NCBI GenBank assembly: GCA_000151295.1
Contig: GG745332.1
Span: 1,065,334-1,129,333, forward strand
Source: Allomyces macrogynus ATCC 38327
Taxonomy: Eukaryota > Blastocladiomycota > Blastocladiomycetes > Blastocladiales > Blastocladiaceae
Direction: 5' to 3'
Length of the DNA stretch: 64,000 bases
In this document: one piece after another, positions 44,608-55,784 of the stretch
Position numbering within the stretch: the first letter of the stretch is position 1
How the letters are laid out: each line of letters opens with the position of its first letter
Notes under the pieces: model-generated
Seen by the model: only the letters and a program-made list of their open reading frames with translations
Databases searched by the model: none
What the model was told of the DNA's origin: nothing
Made by a program: the position numbers and the translations under genes

Positions 44608-47600
44608 ATGGACCGGCGCACGACGACACCCGAGTCATTGCGACCGGGGACGCCGGCATCGACACATCAAGCCATGGTGTCCTCAGCAGCGGCGACGCCT
44701 ACGTTCCCGAACGCCGACTCCCTGCGCGCGACGCCCATGGCCATGGCGCCGTCCCCGCACGTCGAAATGCACGCGCACCACGACCAGGCGCTGCAGCACC
44801 ATCTTGTCCACCAGCACGCGATGCAGCCGCACCAGCACCACGCCGTCCACGTCCCGCAGTCGGTCACGCCAGCGTCGTCCGTGGCCCCTGCGGCACCCGC
44901 GGCCGCGATGCACCAGATGTACTCGGCGCTCGCATCGATGAACGCGCTTTCCGGCACGCCGCACCTGGGTGATCCGAGTGCGAGTGCAGAAGTCACAGCG
45001 TCGTCGCCCATGGTGCTCCGCGGCGAACCGCCGCACGGCGACGGCGGTGCCTTGACCCAATTCGCTGCGGCATCTGCAGTCGCGAGCCGTGTTGCGCCCG
45101 GAATCACGTCGACAACGTCGCTCCTGGTCCCGGCCGCGCCCACAAACTCAACGGCGCCGCTACCAACAGCGATCACCGGGTCACTGTTGAACGCCATGTT
45201 TGCCAATCCGACGGCGGCCGGTGCCGCGATGCTCACAGCCAATACGGGCATGCCGCACTTGCCCGTCCCGCATCTGCACCCGCACCAGCACCAGGGCCTG
45301 CCCGCACCGCCAACGGATTTAGGTGTGCAAGCACCAGCTCCGGCGGGACTCAGCATGTCCGATATCCCAATTGGCATCGGAATGGGCTCGTTCTTGCTCA
45401 ACCAGGTCCCACCAATGTCGTCGCTGACGATGCCAGCCACGCCAGCGTACCCGACGACGACCTCGATCGCGACATCGACGTCGGCGGTGACTGATCCCGT
45501 GCAGGCCGCTGCCGCGGCACAGGTGCAAGCCGCTGCTGCAGCCCAGGCGGCACAGGCGGTCGCATTGGCCGCGGCCATGGGCAATCCGGGCGCGACGGCG
45601 GCCGCTGCCGCAGCAGCAGCAGCGGGACGGCGGATTCCCCCCCTCGCGCCGCACCCGCTCGGCGTTACGAGCTCGTTTCACCCGGCGTTCCAAATGCACT
45701 ACCTGGCCAACCAGTTTGCCGTCGCTGCGGCGGCGGCTGCCGCTGCTGCCGCGACAACGAGCCAGCCGCAGCCGCCGTCGGTCCTGTCGCACCCTGCAAC
45801 GACTGCGTTCTCGGCACCGTCATCGACCCCGAGCGCATTGACGGTGCCCGTGTCGGGGATCGACATGCCGCAACCGCCAAGACCGCTCTTGACGGCCCCC
45901 ATGGGAACTCGACCGACGACGCCGTCAATTACCGTGCCCGCGTCGACGACCGCGCCGGATTCTGTCCCGGCTACGTCCTCGGCCATGATCGCGCCAGCTG
46001 TGCCGCGTGCTGCCGTGACCGGACCCGCATTTGTGTCTCCACCCATCGTTTCGAGCGCCCCTGCAGTCACGAGTGGACTGGCCTCTGCACCAGCCGTTAC
46101 GGCACCTCCAGCCACCGTTTCTTCACCCACCAGCACCAAAGCGGTACCGACCACGGAAATGCCTGCGCATGACGCTGTCCTGGCACGAAATAATGGTGTC
46201 GTGGCTGCGGCAGTTGCCGGTGCGCCGTTTTCGATCCCGCCGATGACAGGCGCAATGCTCGTGGCCGCCAAGGACGCGGCGAGCGCTGCTGCGTCGGGCA
46301 CGGCGGGTGCTTCCGTGACAATTCCGCACGAAGGGATGGTTGCGACCACTGCCGCTTCCGCCAGTGCAGGACCGCAGAGCCCGACGACACCGCCACCACC
46401 ATCCCTCCCCGGCGCCATCTTGCTCACGTCCCCACCTCTGCCGCCGTCCTCATCCGAATCGACGCCCGCCCCGCCCTCGGCGAACCCGAGCATGCGCAAG
46501 CTTGCGCGGCAGCTGGCCGAACAAGAGTCTAGAATCGACTTGTCGGTGCTGCGGTTCCAGCACGGCGACGACCGACACAAGAAGCAGCGGCGGTTCCAGC
46601 GCACGGTCGAGGCGATATTTAACATTGTGCAAAACAAGCTGTATAAGGCGCGGTCGTCGTCGCTCGAGAATTATTTCCGCGACACGTGGCGTATTTCGCG
46701 CGCGCAGGTCTACCGGTTCCTCGACTCGGCCGTGATCTTGCGCGAGCTCGCGGATTTCCCGGATACACCCACGCGCGAGCGACTGTGTCGATCGCTGAAA
46801 AAGTTGACCAAGAATCGGCAGAACCGGCGGGTACTCTGGCAGGCGGTGCTGGATAAGTACGGGCCGGCCGAGCGGGATTCAGTATGTATTGGGTTTCAGC
46901 GTCTGTCGTGCCTTGTTTGTTTCGATCCAACTGACGCTTTATGTGCTTCACGTTCTAGGTCACTTCGACGGCCATCAGCAACATCTGGCGCGCGCTGATC
47001 AAGGAGGGCAAGGTCGACCCGAACGCACAGCCGGAAGTCGCCTACGACTCGTCGGATGAGGACGAGGACGGCGACGTGACCACGGCCACCGTCCCGGCGG
47101 CCGTGCCGACATTGGTAGCTAACGTGGCCGTTGCTGGGCCGTCGGGTCTCACACGCCCGATCGCGCCTGTTCCGCTATTTGCACCGCCAGCACCACCACC
47201 ACCGCCACCGTCTTCAATGCCTGGCCCAGCGAGCGCGCCTCCAGTGCCGACCCTGCCCGCGCTCGCGACGGCCACGGAAGCATCTGCCGGTCCTGCACCA
47301 TCTACGGCGATAACACCCGTCGAAGCGCCAGCCGCTGTCCCCGCGCTCGCGCCAGCACCCGCATCGGTCGCGGCCCCCGCGACAGCACCCACCAACGGGC
47401 GCAAGCGCAAGGCCTCGGACGAAGAGTCAAGCGATTCGGCACCCGCAAGACGGCGCCGGACCGTGCGTCCCGCGCCGGCAACGCACGCGACACCCCCGAC
47501 CGCGGGCGACGCTGCGCGCGGCGGTGACGATGACGACGATGCCGCGAGTGAGGTGCCGCTGTCTCCGCTGCACGTCGCGGCTGGGTACATGTTGGGCACC

Positions 47601-48464
47601 GATAATGGCGACACAGCGACCAATCCAACCTCAGCGAAGCCGGCGGGCCGCGGGCGGGCCGCGAGTTTTGGGGCGACAAGTGGGCACGGTGCAGCAAGAT
47701 CAGCAGCGACAGGCCCGAGCGCGCGCGGGAAACGCGTCGCCCCTCCAACACCGGCGACTTCCGTACCAGCAGCAGCTGTAACTCCCGCGTCGGTAGTTCG
47801 CGCGCCACTCCAACCCGCGAGCTCGACCGCACCCACCACCGCCACAACCGCCACCACCACCGCCCAGCCACGACCCGCTCCCCCTGTCGACGCGTCGATC
47901 GAGCAAGAGATATACGTGGCGCTCAGCGCCGTGCAGAACCTCGCCGACAAGGGGTACATGCTGCAGCCGATGATTGCCGGCACGTGGTTCCAGGACACGA
48001 TCGAACAGTGGCGGCTCGTGCGCGTCGATGCGGGGGCGCTGGCTGACGTGGCGGGGCCCGCGACAGCCATGCCCACGGCCGTCGCGGCGCCCACAGCGGC
48101 CGCACCGGCGGCGGCGGCGTCGGACGTGGCCGTCATGGAGCGCCGGCTTGTTGAGTTTCTGCAGTCGCAGTCGGCCGCACCGCAAGCGGCGTTTCCGACA
48201 GTGTCGAGGCCGCCGTCGACTGCGGCTTCGACGGTGCATGCGACGGCCGTCACGGCGGCGGCGGCATCTGCGCCGCCTGCGGTCGCCGAGGCGCTGATCC
48301 AGCTCGCGACGGATGTGACGGGCGCGGGGGCGAGTGTGACCGGACCGGTGTTGGCGGTTCCGCGGTCTGTACCGCCAGGACCATTGGCGGTGCCGGCAGC
48401 GCCGGCGCAGGCTGTGGAGGCGACGGCAGCGGCGGTCGCGGGCGACGCGCATGTGCCGAGGTGA
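44608..48464 (+). CDS. Large Ala/Pro/Thr-rich protein with a helix-turn-helix-like domain, probable nuclear regulator
   Basis: Two exons (44608-46881, 46959-48464) give 1,259 residues in phase; the intron has a GTATGT donor. Residues 1-620 are low complexity: His-rich near the start (His/Gln runs at about residues 50-75), then Ala-, Pro- and Thr-rich tracts. The only folded-looking part lies around residues 630-780 and spans the intron. It includes RRFQRTVEAIFNIVQNKLYK, SLENYFRDTWRISRAQVYRF, LDSAVILRELADFPDTPTRE and RLCRSLKKLTKNRQNRRVLW. The block W-x-I-S-R-A-x-x-Y-R-x-x-D-x-A looks like a DNA-binding helix-turn-helix seen in bacterial and phage regulators. An acidic stretch (YDSSDEDEDGD) and a Lys/Arg patch (NGRKRKASDEE), a plausible nuclear signal, follow. 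Function is unknown; transcriptional regulation is the best guess. Confidence 0.75.
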
Positions 48465-49173
48465 GGGACGGGAAAAGCAGATATATCATGAGCACCACAT
48501 CACTCTGCACTCGCCTTCAGGACGCTCCAAACAGTTGAAGACAAGACTCGGGGCGGAGGTCGGGCACGACTCGCTTCCAAGTCGCACCGTCACTGCTTCA
48601 AAGACGGAGCACGATTCGTGCAGCAAGAGAAGAACGACTCGAAGTCAGAAACGGACAGGTTGACAACCGCGACAGGGACGGGAGGACCAGAGAGGATAAA
48701 GCTAGCAAAAGCATGGTTTGAAGAAACGGATCAGAGAAAGAAATCGTCAACGACAGCCGGCCTAAATGGCGTCTCAACGTAGAGGTGTCAGATATAATCT
48801 TGAGTGCTCATCAAATCCGAATAATGTAGCAATTTGTCAGGACGAGCTGCGTGAGCTCGCTGGAGGGACAAGCGGTGGAGGGGGCGGTGGTGGACCAGAA
48901 AGGCAGCCAAGCTGACAAGGGCATGTGACTTGTTGCCATGACAACTGGTGATCATGCCCGTGCACCGATCACCGCCGCCATCACGGGCACCAACACGGCA
49001 AACCAAGAACAGATCCATGCATTGATTCAAATAGATAACGCAAGAGCGCGCACGCGGGACTCGGTCATACCTGGCCCTGCGCCGATCTGCAGGCGGTCAC
49101 GATCCACGGTGGCGCTCGAACCACAAGTCTACGCCGAGCAGCTGAGTTTCCTCGGCACACCAAACGGCGCCAT
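48465..49173. other. Convergent intergenic region
   Basis: About 0.7 kb between converging genes, AT-richer than the exons. No gene or RNA was recognised. Confidence 0.4.
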
Positions 49174-49525
49174 CTACTTGCTTCCGGCCTTGGTCTCGGC
49201 CGACGGCGCACGATAGGCCTGCTGCAGCGGCACGGCGCGCATCGACGCGTCGGCGTGCATCTCGGCCATGGCCTCGGGCGTGTGTGGCGGCACGACCGTG
49301 CTGTTCCACAGGCCATATCCCGACGACCCGAGTGCAAATCCTAGCCACCGGGACGCGTCAGTCGCAGCGCGCCGCGCTCGCCGAGTATTCCGACGCCAAC
49401 GCGTACCGAGCAGACCCATCGACAGGTAGAAGAGCGGCGGGATCACAGCCTTGTTCTTGACGTTCATGGGCTCGCGGGAGCCGCCAATGGTCCCGGGGCC
49501 CGCCGAGGCCGCGGCCGAGTAGGGC
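49174..49525 (-). CDS. Small single-pass membrane protein (5' end lost in assembly gap)
   Basis: Two visible exons end with TAG at 49174-49176. The upstream one runs out of the N gap (AGPGTIGGSREP...MNVKNKAVIPPLFYLSMGLL). It is joined through an intron with GTACGC and GGCTAG borders to GFALGSSGYGLWNSTVVPPH, TPEAMAEMHADASMRAVPLQ and a short tail. The splice makes one continuous membrane segment (AVIPPLFYLSMGLLGFALGS). Size, the single membrane helix and the small Gly/Ala-rich N-terminus fit accessory subunits of mitochondrial respiratory complexes, but I cannot assign one. The start codon may be the visible ATG at 49467 or lie in the gap. Confidence 0.55.
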
Positions 49526-49976
49526 NNNNNNNNNNNNNNNNNNNNNNNNNNNNNNNNNNNNNNNNNNNNNNNNNNNNNNNNNNNNNNNNNNNNNNNNNNN
49601 NNNNNNNNNNNNNNNNNNNNNNNNNNNNNNNNNNNNNNNNNNNNNNNNNNNNNNNNNNNNNNNNNNNNNNNNNNNNNNNNNNNNNNNNNNNNNNNNNNNN
49701 NNNNNNNNNNNNNNNNNNNNNNNNNNNNNNNNNNNNNNNNNNNNNNNNNNNNNNNNNNNNNNNNNNNNNNNNNNNNNNNNNNNNNNNNNNNNNNNNNNNN
49801 NNNNNNNNNNNNNNNNNNNNNNNNNNNNNNNNNNNNNNNNNNNNNNNNNNNNNNNNNNNNNNNNNNNNNNNNNNNNNNNNNNNNNNNNNNNNNNNNNNNN
49901 NNNNNNNNNNNNNNNNNNNNNNNNNNNNNNNNNNNNNNNNNNNNNNNNNNNNNNNNNNNNNNNNNNNNNNNNNNNN
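49526..49976. other. Assembly gap (451 N)
   Basis: Unknown bases, directly beside a long trinucleotide repeat that probably caused the assembly break. Confidence 1.
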
Positions 49977-50015
49977 TGATAAGGCAATGGTACAGGTGAT
50001 CATGGTGGTGGTCGG

Positions 50016-50194
50016 GGTGGTGGTGGTGGTGGTGGTGGTGGTGGTGGTGGTGGTGGTGGTGGTGGTGGTGGTGGTGGTGGTGGTGGTGGTGGTGGTGGTG
50101 GTGGTGGTGGTGGTGGTGGTGGTGGTGGTGGTGGTGGTGGTGGTGGTGGTGGTGGTGGTGGTGGTGGTGGTGGTGGTGGTGGTGGTGGTGGTGG
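50016..50194. repeat. GGT/ACC trinucleotide microsatellite, about 59 units
   Basis: An almost pure (TGG)n array of roughly 180 bp adjoining the gap. All frames read as homopolymers (Val, Gly or Trp on one strand; Pro, Thr or His on the other), which creates false open frames. The true length is likely greater and uncertain. Confidence 0.95.
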
Positions 50195-50652
50195 ATGTTG
50201 GCGCGGACGGTGCGATGGCGAGCAGTTGCTGGCTGGCAGTCGGGGAAGCTGGAGTGGGAGCGAAACCCCGGCGAGCAGCAGAAATGATGGCATCGCGAAC
50301 GCGTCGGGGGAAGCCCCGTGCTGAAAGCAAAGTCGACACCTGGCGGGAAAGCGAGATAGCGGGGTGAGACAGCGGGGCGGGAGACGCGCCTGCGGTGGTT
50401 CTCAAACCTAGGTTCCCTGCCCCAGGGCGCACCTCACCTGGCCGTGCTGTGAAAAATCGGCATTTGGATCAGAGTGTCGCGTGTGCGTGCACCCACGTGA
50501 TGTTTAGGCGCTGCCTGCTCGCTTGTGCAAACGCTGCCGGCGCTGGCACCACCACTACCGCCACGGTGACAGCCGAGCAAGAACGGACGGCGACGACGAC
50601 GACCACCGCCGTGTGTAGTTGACGGCCCACTGCCCGCATCCCTTCCGTCACC
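50195..50652. other. Region upstream of the core-1/MPP-like gene
   Basis: Contains the promoter and leader of the following gene. No other gene was recognised. Confidence 0.4.
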
Positions 50653-52370
50653 ATGTTGCGCACCACCCTGCGTCTCTCGGCTGCTCGCGTAGGTGTTGCT
50701 TCTTCTGCACCGCCGCCGCGACCATCGCTGCCCGCCCGACTGTCCAAGCTGGCCTCAAAACCGGCAACGACGCTGCATTACGCCCGACCAATTTGCCCAC
50801 CGGCAATGGGCAGTTGGACCGCTGGGCAGTTGGGAAACCCGGGGTCGCGGCGGCGTCATCATCGACACAGTCCCTTGTTCGAGCTCGACTGACCGACTCT
50901 CGCACCTTCGGCCACTTCATTTCATTTCCTCCAGCGCACCCTGGCCACGGCCGCTGGGTCGAACGCCTACGTTGCGTCGCTCCTCAACGTGCCCAAGACC
51001 GTCGTCACGCGCCTGGACAATGGCCTGACCGTTGCCACCGAGTCGCACCCGGCCGCGTCGACGGCCACCGTCGGTGTCTGGGTCGACGCTGGCTCGCGCC
51101 ACGAGACCAAGGCCTCGAACGGTGCAGCGCACCTGTTCCAGCACCTTGCCTTCAAGGTACGCTTTTCTTGCCATCTCCATTGCACGTCGGTTCCCTCCGA
51201 TTGACCCTGCTTGCCATCGACCTCTCTAGGGTACGGCCAAGCGCTCGCAAGCCGCGATTGAGGCCGAGGTCGAGTCGCTCGGCGGCGACCTGCTCGCCAC
51301 GACGCAGCGCGAGCAGTCGGCGCTCTACGCGCAGATTGCGCCCGAATCGGTCGAGGCTTCGGTCGCTCTGCTCGGCGATGTCGTCAGCAACGCGTCGCTC
51401 GATGCCGCTGCCCTCGACGCGCAGCGCGCCGTGATCGCCGCTGAGGCCCAGGCCGTTTCGGCCGACGCCGAGCGCGTTGTCATGGACCACCTGCACGCTG
51501 CCTCGTTCCAGGACTCGTCGCTCGGGTTCACGACGCACGGCCCGCTCGCCAACGTGCAGGCCATGACCCAGACTGATGTCGCGCACTTTGTGAAGAATAA
51601 CTTCACGGCCGACCGCATGGTTCTCGTCGGTGCCGGTAACGTCGAGCACGCTGCCCTTGTCGACTACGCCAAGAAGCACTTTGCCGGTGTCCCTACGACG
51701 GGCGTCAAGCCCCATGCCGGGAAGCCCCAGTTTGTCGGCTCGGACGTGCGGCTCCGGTCCGACTACGACGAGGTTGCGCACATTGCCCTCGCCGTCGAGG
51801 GTGCCGGCTGGACGTCGGCTGACCACTTCCCGCTGCTCGTTGCCTCGCGCATGATTGGCAAGTGGTCGGTTGCTGACGGCAACGCCTACCCGTCGACCAA
51901 GCTCGCGCAGATTGCGCTCAAGCACCACCTTGCCGAGTCGATCAAGTCGTTCACGACGACCTACTCGGACACGGGTCTGTGGGGTATCTACCTGACGTCG
52001 AAGAACATTGAGAACCTCGACGACCTCGTGCACTTCACGATCCGCGAGTGGATGCACCTGTGCCTGGCCCCCTCGGAGGGTCAGCTGGCCCAGGCCAAGC
52101 AGCAGGTCAAGGCCGAGTTCCTGCGCACGCAGGCCGCGTCGACGACCGCGACCGCGCAGGCGATTGGCGAGCAGGTGCTCGCCTACGGCCGCCGCATCTC
52201 GCCGTTTGAGTTTGACAAGAAGATTGACGCCATCACCGTCGATGACATCAAGCGCGTCGCGCACGAGTACATTTACGATGCCGATGTCTCGATTGTCGCC
52301 GCCGGTCCGGTCGATGCCGTCCAGGACTACAACCGCATTCGCGGCGCCATGAACATTGAAACCTGGCCCC
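50653..52370 (+). CDS. Core protein 1 / beta-MPP family (M16), with altered zinc motif HLFQH
   Basis: This family gives the beta subunit of mitochondrial processing peptidase and core protein 1 of the cytochrome bc1 complex. Exons are 50653-50688, 50935-51156 and 51230 onward. The spliced N-terminus MLRTTLRLSAARRTLATAAG is a mitochondrial presequence. The M16 fold follows: TVVTRLDNGLTVATESHPAA, VGVWVDAGSRHETKASNGAA, then HLFQHLAFKGT where active beta-MPP has HxxEH. The downstream Glu (EAEVESLGGDLLATTQREQ) remains. The second half (YDEVAHIALAVEGAGWTSAD; SFTTTYSDTGLWGIYLTSKN; LAYGRRISPFEFDKKIDAIT) is complete to DYNRIRGAM. With the catalytic Glu replaced by Gln, a structural core-1 role is likelier. 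The 3' end is uncertain: homology stops near 52350 but the frame stays open to 52930. Confidence 0.85.
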
Positions 52371-52862
52371 GCCTTTGGGACGTGGGCTGTGGGTTTGGTC
52401 GAGTAGTGCTCAAGGGGCCCGTCTCCCTGCGGGTTCCTTGTTGTCTTGTGCATCCCCCTCCTTTTCTCTATTTTCCATTTTTCTCAGTCCGTCCGTTTGT
52501 TAGCGTTTATTACACACATGGAACCCTTGCTGCAGTCCACTTTGCCTGTGCTCATGCTGGAGGGGTGATGTTCCTCGCGGTGCCCCTTGCTGCTGCCGCG
52601 TCAACCCAAAATGAAACGAGGAATCGCTTGACGTTTCGCAGTTTCATCTATCACCTCAGCACAAATTCGTGCTGCTATCTCCCCCAGTTCACGGAGCACA
52701 ATCGCCCATGGCCCCATCATTTTCACCCAGTTCATTCGCCCTTTCCCAGTGCCACTCCCCGTCTAGTCCGGCAGCACCGAGCGGCTAGTCACCGTGTGCC
52801 GCGAGCCCACGGCCGTCGTTCCGGGCACCAAAAGTGTACGGGTGGACATGGATGCCATGGAT
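52371..52862. other. 3' flank of the core-1 gene
   Basis: Pyrimidine-rich in its first 150 nt. The core-1 reading frame stays open across it, but the encoded residues have no family resemblance. A last small exon of core-1 could be hidden here. Confidence 0.4.
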
Positions 52863-53072
52863 TTATTGCGACCGCCGCCACCACTGCCACCGGCGGGTCC
52901 CAAAAGCGCCTGCGATCCGGGCGAGCGTAACTGCGCATCGTGCGGCGCAGCACAACAGCAGACGTGACATCGGCCCGTGGCGCATGCGCGACTTGAGCAT
53001 GTTGGTCAGATGGGCGAACAACAAGCAGAACACACGCAACCGCACGGCCTGTTTCCGGGATTTGAATTGATC
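52863..53072 (-). pseudogene. Orphan last exon of the seven-transmembrane family
   Basis: On the minus strand an acceptor (GGAAACAG) is followed by GCCGTGCG and residues AVRLRVFCLLFAHLTNMLKS, then RMRHG and a short tail ending at 52863. This matches the last exon of copy F (AVRCRVYCDFFVCLTSMLKS) and copy D (AVRSCVYTTFLKDLTDMLKS), including the first eight bases after the splice site. I found no upstream exons with TM segments in 53073-53612. It therefore appears to be the remnant of a seventh copy, or an alternative terminal exon for copy D lying downstream of its own last exon. Confidence 0.6.
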
Positions 53073-53612
53073 GTGACTCGTGAGTAAATCAAACCGACAG
53101 CGATGGGCACGGACTTGAGGAACCGCAGCGGGAGACACTCATCTCTTTGTCTCTGCGTTGAACGTTGCCAGCGCACCAACGCCGAGGCGACTGGGAATGG
53201 GCGGAAATGGATCGAGTTGGCAACTCAAGAGAACAAAACAGATAGGCCAGCACTCAGGAAACCAAGATTTTCACATGTCCGATCCTGACACGACAGCATC
53301 CTCAGACATTGTTGCAAAAGTGCTACGTTGAAACTATCCACGACCATCCGCCTCCATCCATTGTTCGTCCTCAAAAGATTGAACGCGTCACAATTCGTGA
53401 TCGCAACGCCACGGGTGCAAATGGATCACGCTGCTCGTTTTGAGTATTCTGACGCGGCCAAATGACCAGGGGAACCGCATCATCACCACCAGAAATACCA
53501 ATTCGCTGCGACATCCGCTGGAATCCATCAAAATCCACAAGTTCACAGATTCTGCCCCCTCCACGTTGCCCTGACGTCAGACCTCCCCTTCTCCACCCGT
53601 CAAAGCGCGCCG
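53073..53612. other. Spacer between the orphan exon and 7TM copy D
   Basis: No transmembrane exon of the family was recognised on the minus strand here, and no other gene. Only short unrelated frames occur. Confidence 0.4.
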
Positions 53613-55178
53613 TCACCGAGTCGGTATGGTCGGGCTCAACATCTTGCCGCTCTTGGTGCGAGCCTTCCCGGTTGCTGGTGCACTCTGGACCGACAGCAAA
53701 TGTTGTCCCGGTTTGCTCTTTGCGCTGTCGCGCGACCGCGTACCCCGGCCTGAGCGGCGCGCCGTGCCGTTCCTCCCACCGCCAGCACCACCACCACCAC
53801 CACCGCGTCGCGCGCGCGACTTGAGCATGTCGGTGAGATCTTTTAGAAATGTCGTATAAACGCACGAGCGCACGGCCTAGACAACAAAGAAACGTGTTGG
53901 ACAAAAAACGCGGGGAAACCGGGTGGAGAAGGGGCACCCGGACCTGCGCGCTGCGTCGGCAGGCCTTCAGCCGTTAGAAGCGCAAGCGACGAGCCGGTGG
54001 GTGGACAAGATGCGCACCTGCTCATCAAGAACCAAAGCGGGTCGAGATCGCTGTTTACTTCTTGGATAATCACGGCGCTCATCGTGAACGAGGACTCAAC
54101 AAACAAGAGCACCTGCGACCGCCACAGGAGCTTGTGCATCGACGTGTAGAGAACCGGCCCGCCCTCCTCGGACGCGGTGCTCATGTTCGGTGCGCCCGAG
54201 TGCCGCTGCTGGTTCGGCGCCATGGTGTCGGAAATGGTGGACAGTGTCCGGCTGCGCGCTCGCCACGTCGAGATCAGGCCGTTACCGCGCGCAGGTGACA
54301 GGTGCAGCGACCGCAGGTGGTAGATGAAGGCGAGCGACGTGAAGACGTTGGCGACAGCGTCGAGAATGAACGCGGCTACAGGAGCAGCGTACCCAATAGG
54401 GTGGTCAGCCGCACTGGAAGCGCCGCGAGCACGCGAACACGCGAGCACGCGATCAGGAACCAATCGTCGAAGACCCACGCACATGAAATGTAGTCCAGCC
54501 GCTTCGTGACGATTTCCCAGTCTCGCGGGGCCCACATCGCAACGCAGCGAGTCACGGCGACGCCCGTCCACGCAACGACTTGCACAAAGAGCAGAGCAGA
54601 AATGAAGTGAACGAGCCACGGCCGGGATTCCCTGCACATGGCCCGGAATCTACACATCATAGCGCAGCTCTGGTCAGCTCGAGCATGATCATGACGCGCG
54701 CCAGAGAAGCTGGGCCAACACCGCACCGGTACCAGTTCAACCACGCGAACCCGCAGAACCCCGACCACTCCAAGACCCAGTCTGCGAGCGTGATAAGAAA
54801 CTGGATCATCTTGTCATCGGGGGTGTCGGTGGTCAAGTTCATGATGAGGACGTTGCCGAGTTGCGTGCCAGCCACGCCTGCGAGTGCGAGAAAGACCCAG
54901 CGTGGCGAATGCGTCAACCACAACACGAGCGCGTACTGGATCGTGTAGACGTAGATGTGCACACCGAGGCCGAACACAAATGAACCGGCCGACCAGAAGA
55001 ATTGCGACTAGTAGGCCACCGAGAAAACACTGTTGGAACCGCCATCCTTGGCACGCGGGAGGAGCATAATCTGGCGAACCTCGGACACGAGCCCCACGGA
55101 AGCGAGCGTGCGACTATCATTGCTTCGATACGGCTTGGGTGCGAGCATCTGCAGGCGCGCTGACGCGCCTGTGACCAT
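53613..55178 (-). CDS. Seven-transmembrane family protein, copy D
   Basis: Exon 1 (55178-55080) encodes MVTGASARLQMLAPKPYRSN and ends with Glu at a GT donor. Exon 2 (from 55007) starts SQFFWSAGSFVFGLGVHIYV (TM1), then PRWVFLALAGVAGTQLGNVL (TM2) and ADWVLEWSGFCGFAWLNWY (TM3), ending in phase 2 as in copy C. Exon 3 begins FRAMCRESRPWLVHFISALL (TM4). TM5 is AAFILDAVANVFTSLAFIYH, TM6 follows LLWRSQVLLFVESSFTMS, and TM7 starts DPLWFLMS. The last exon (to 53613) begins AVRSCVYTTFLKDLTDMLKS and has a Gly/Arg/Lys-rich tail. The TM7 donor I can see (GTGCGC, phase 2) does not match the phase-0 acceptor; spliced that way the tail would stop after about 11 residues. The copy is otherwise complete and closest to copy E. 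Confidence 0.65.
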
Positions 55179-55784
55179 GTTGAACGCGCTCGGTGCGAGC
55201 TGCAGCGATGGCCCATGGGCCGTGAACAATATTCGGGTAATCGGAGTCGTCGAAGATGGTGGGCCGTCGATTTATATATCAGCGAACAGGTGGCCCTTGA
55301 CTTGAATCGGGAACCGGGTTGCTGAACGAGCGCTGCGTCGTGAAGTGGGTAACGATGCGAGCTGGGGTAGTGTCGGTGTTGCAGAGTGCTTTGCTGCGAG
55401 TGCGGAGGCGGTGTCGAGTGTCGTGCGCAGATTGACATGTTTGATAGCGACGACGGTTCCATACGTTTGGTGTGACCGCGTCGCTGCGAGAGATCACAAC
55501 ATTTCGTAGATATGCTGTTTTCTTCAACACTTCTTAGACAAGCTGAGAAGCTCGAGCCCCGCGAGGTTCCTGCCCGTCAATAAATTGTGCTGCCCACGGT
55601 GCGCCGCGACTGTGAACCGGAACCTCGTCTTGATCAGCACTCTCAAAAGGGCCTGAATCAAAGAACTGCAACAATCATCCATTCGCTACTTTTCGTCACC
55701 ACTAACGTCCTCAGTCTGCGTCGCCAACAACATTTCCGTGATCATATCTCTCGTGGCTCCCACGCCATCCGAGCTCGAGCAGGG
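55179..55784. other. Spacer between 7TM copies D and E
   Basis: It holds the promoter of copy D and the 3' flank of copy E. No gene was recognised. Confidence 0.4.

Noticed and set aside
44667..46637. Two long minus-strand frames opposite the HTH-domain protein
   Set aside because: Ala/Gly/Cys-rich antisense frames without motifs; the plus frame holds the structured domain and splices in phase.
49987..50367. Poly-Val open frame (and poly-Thr/poly-Pro on the other strand)
   Set aside because: Created entirely by the GGT microsatellite.
51152..52453. Minus-strand open frame opposite the core-1 gene
   Set aside because: Antisense shadow; the plus strand matches the M16 family along its whole length.
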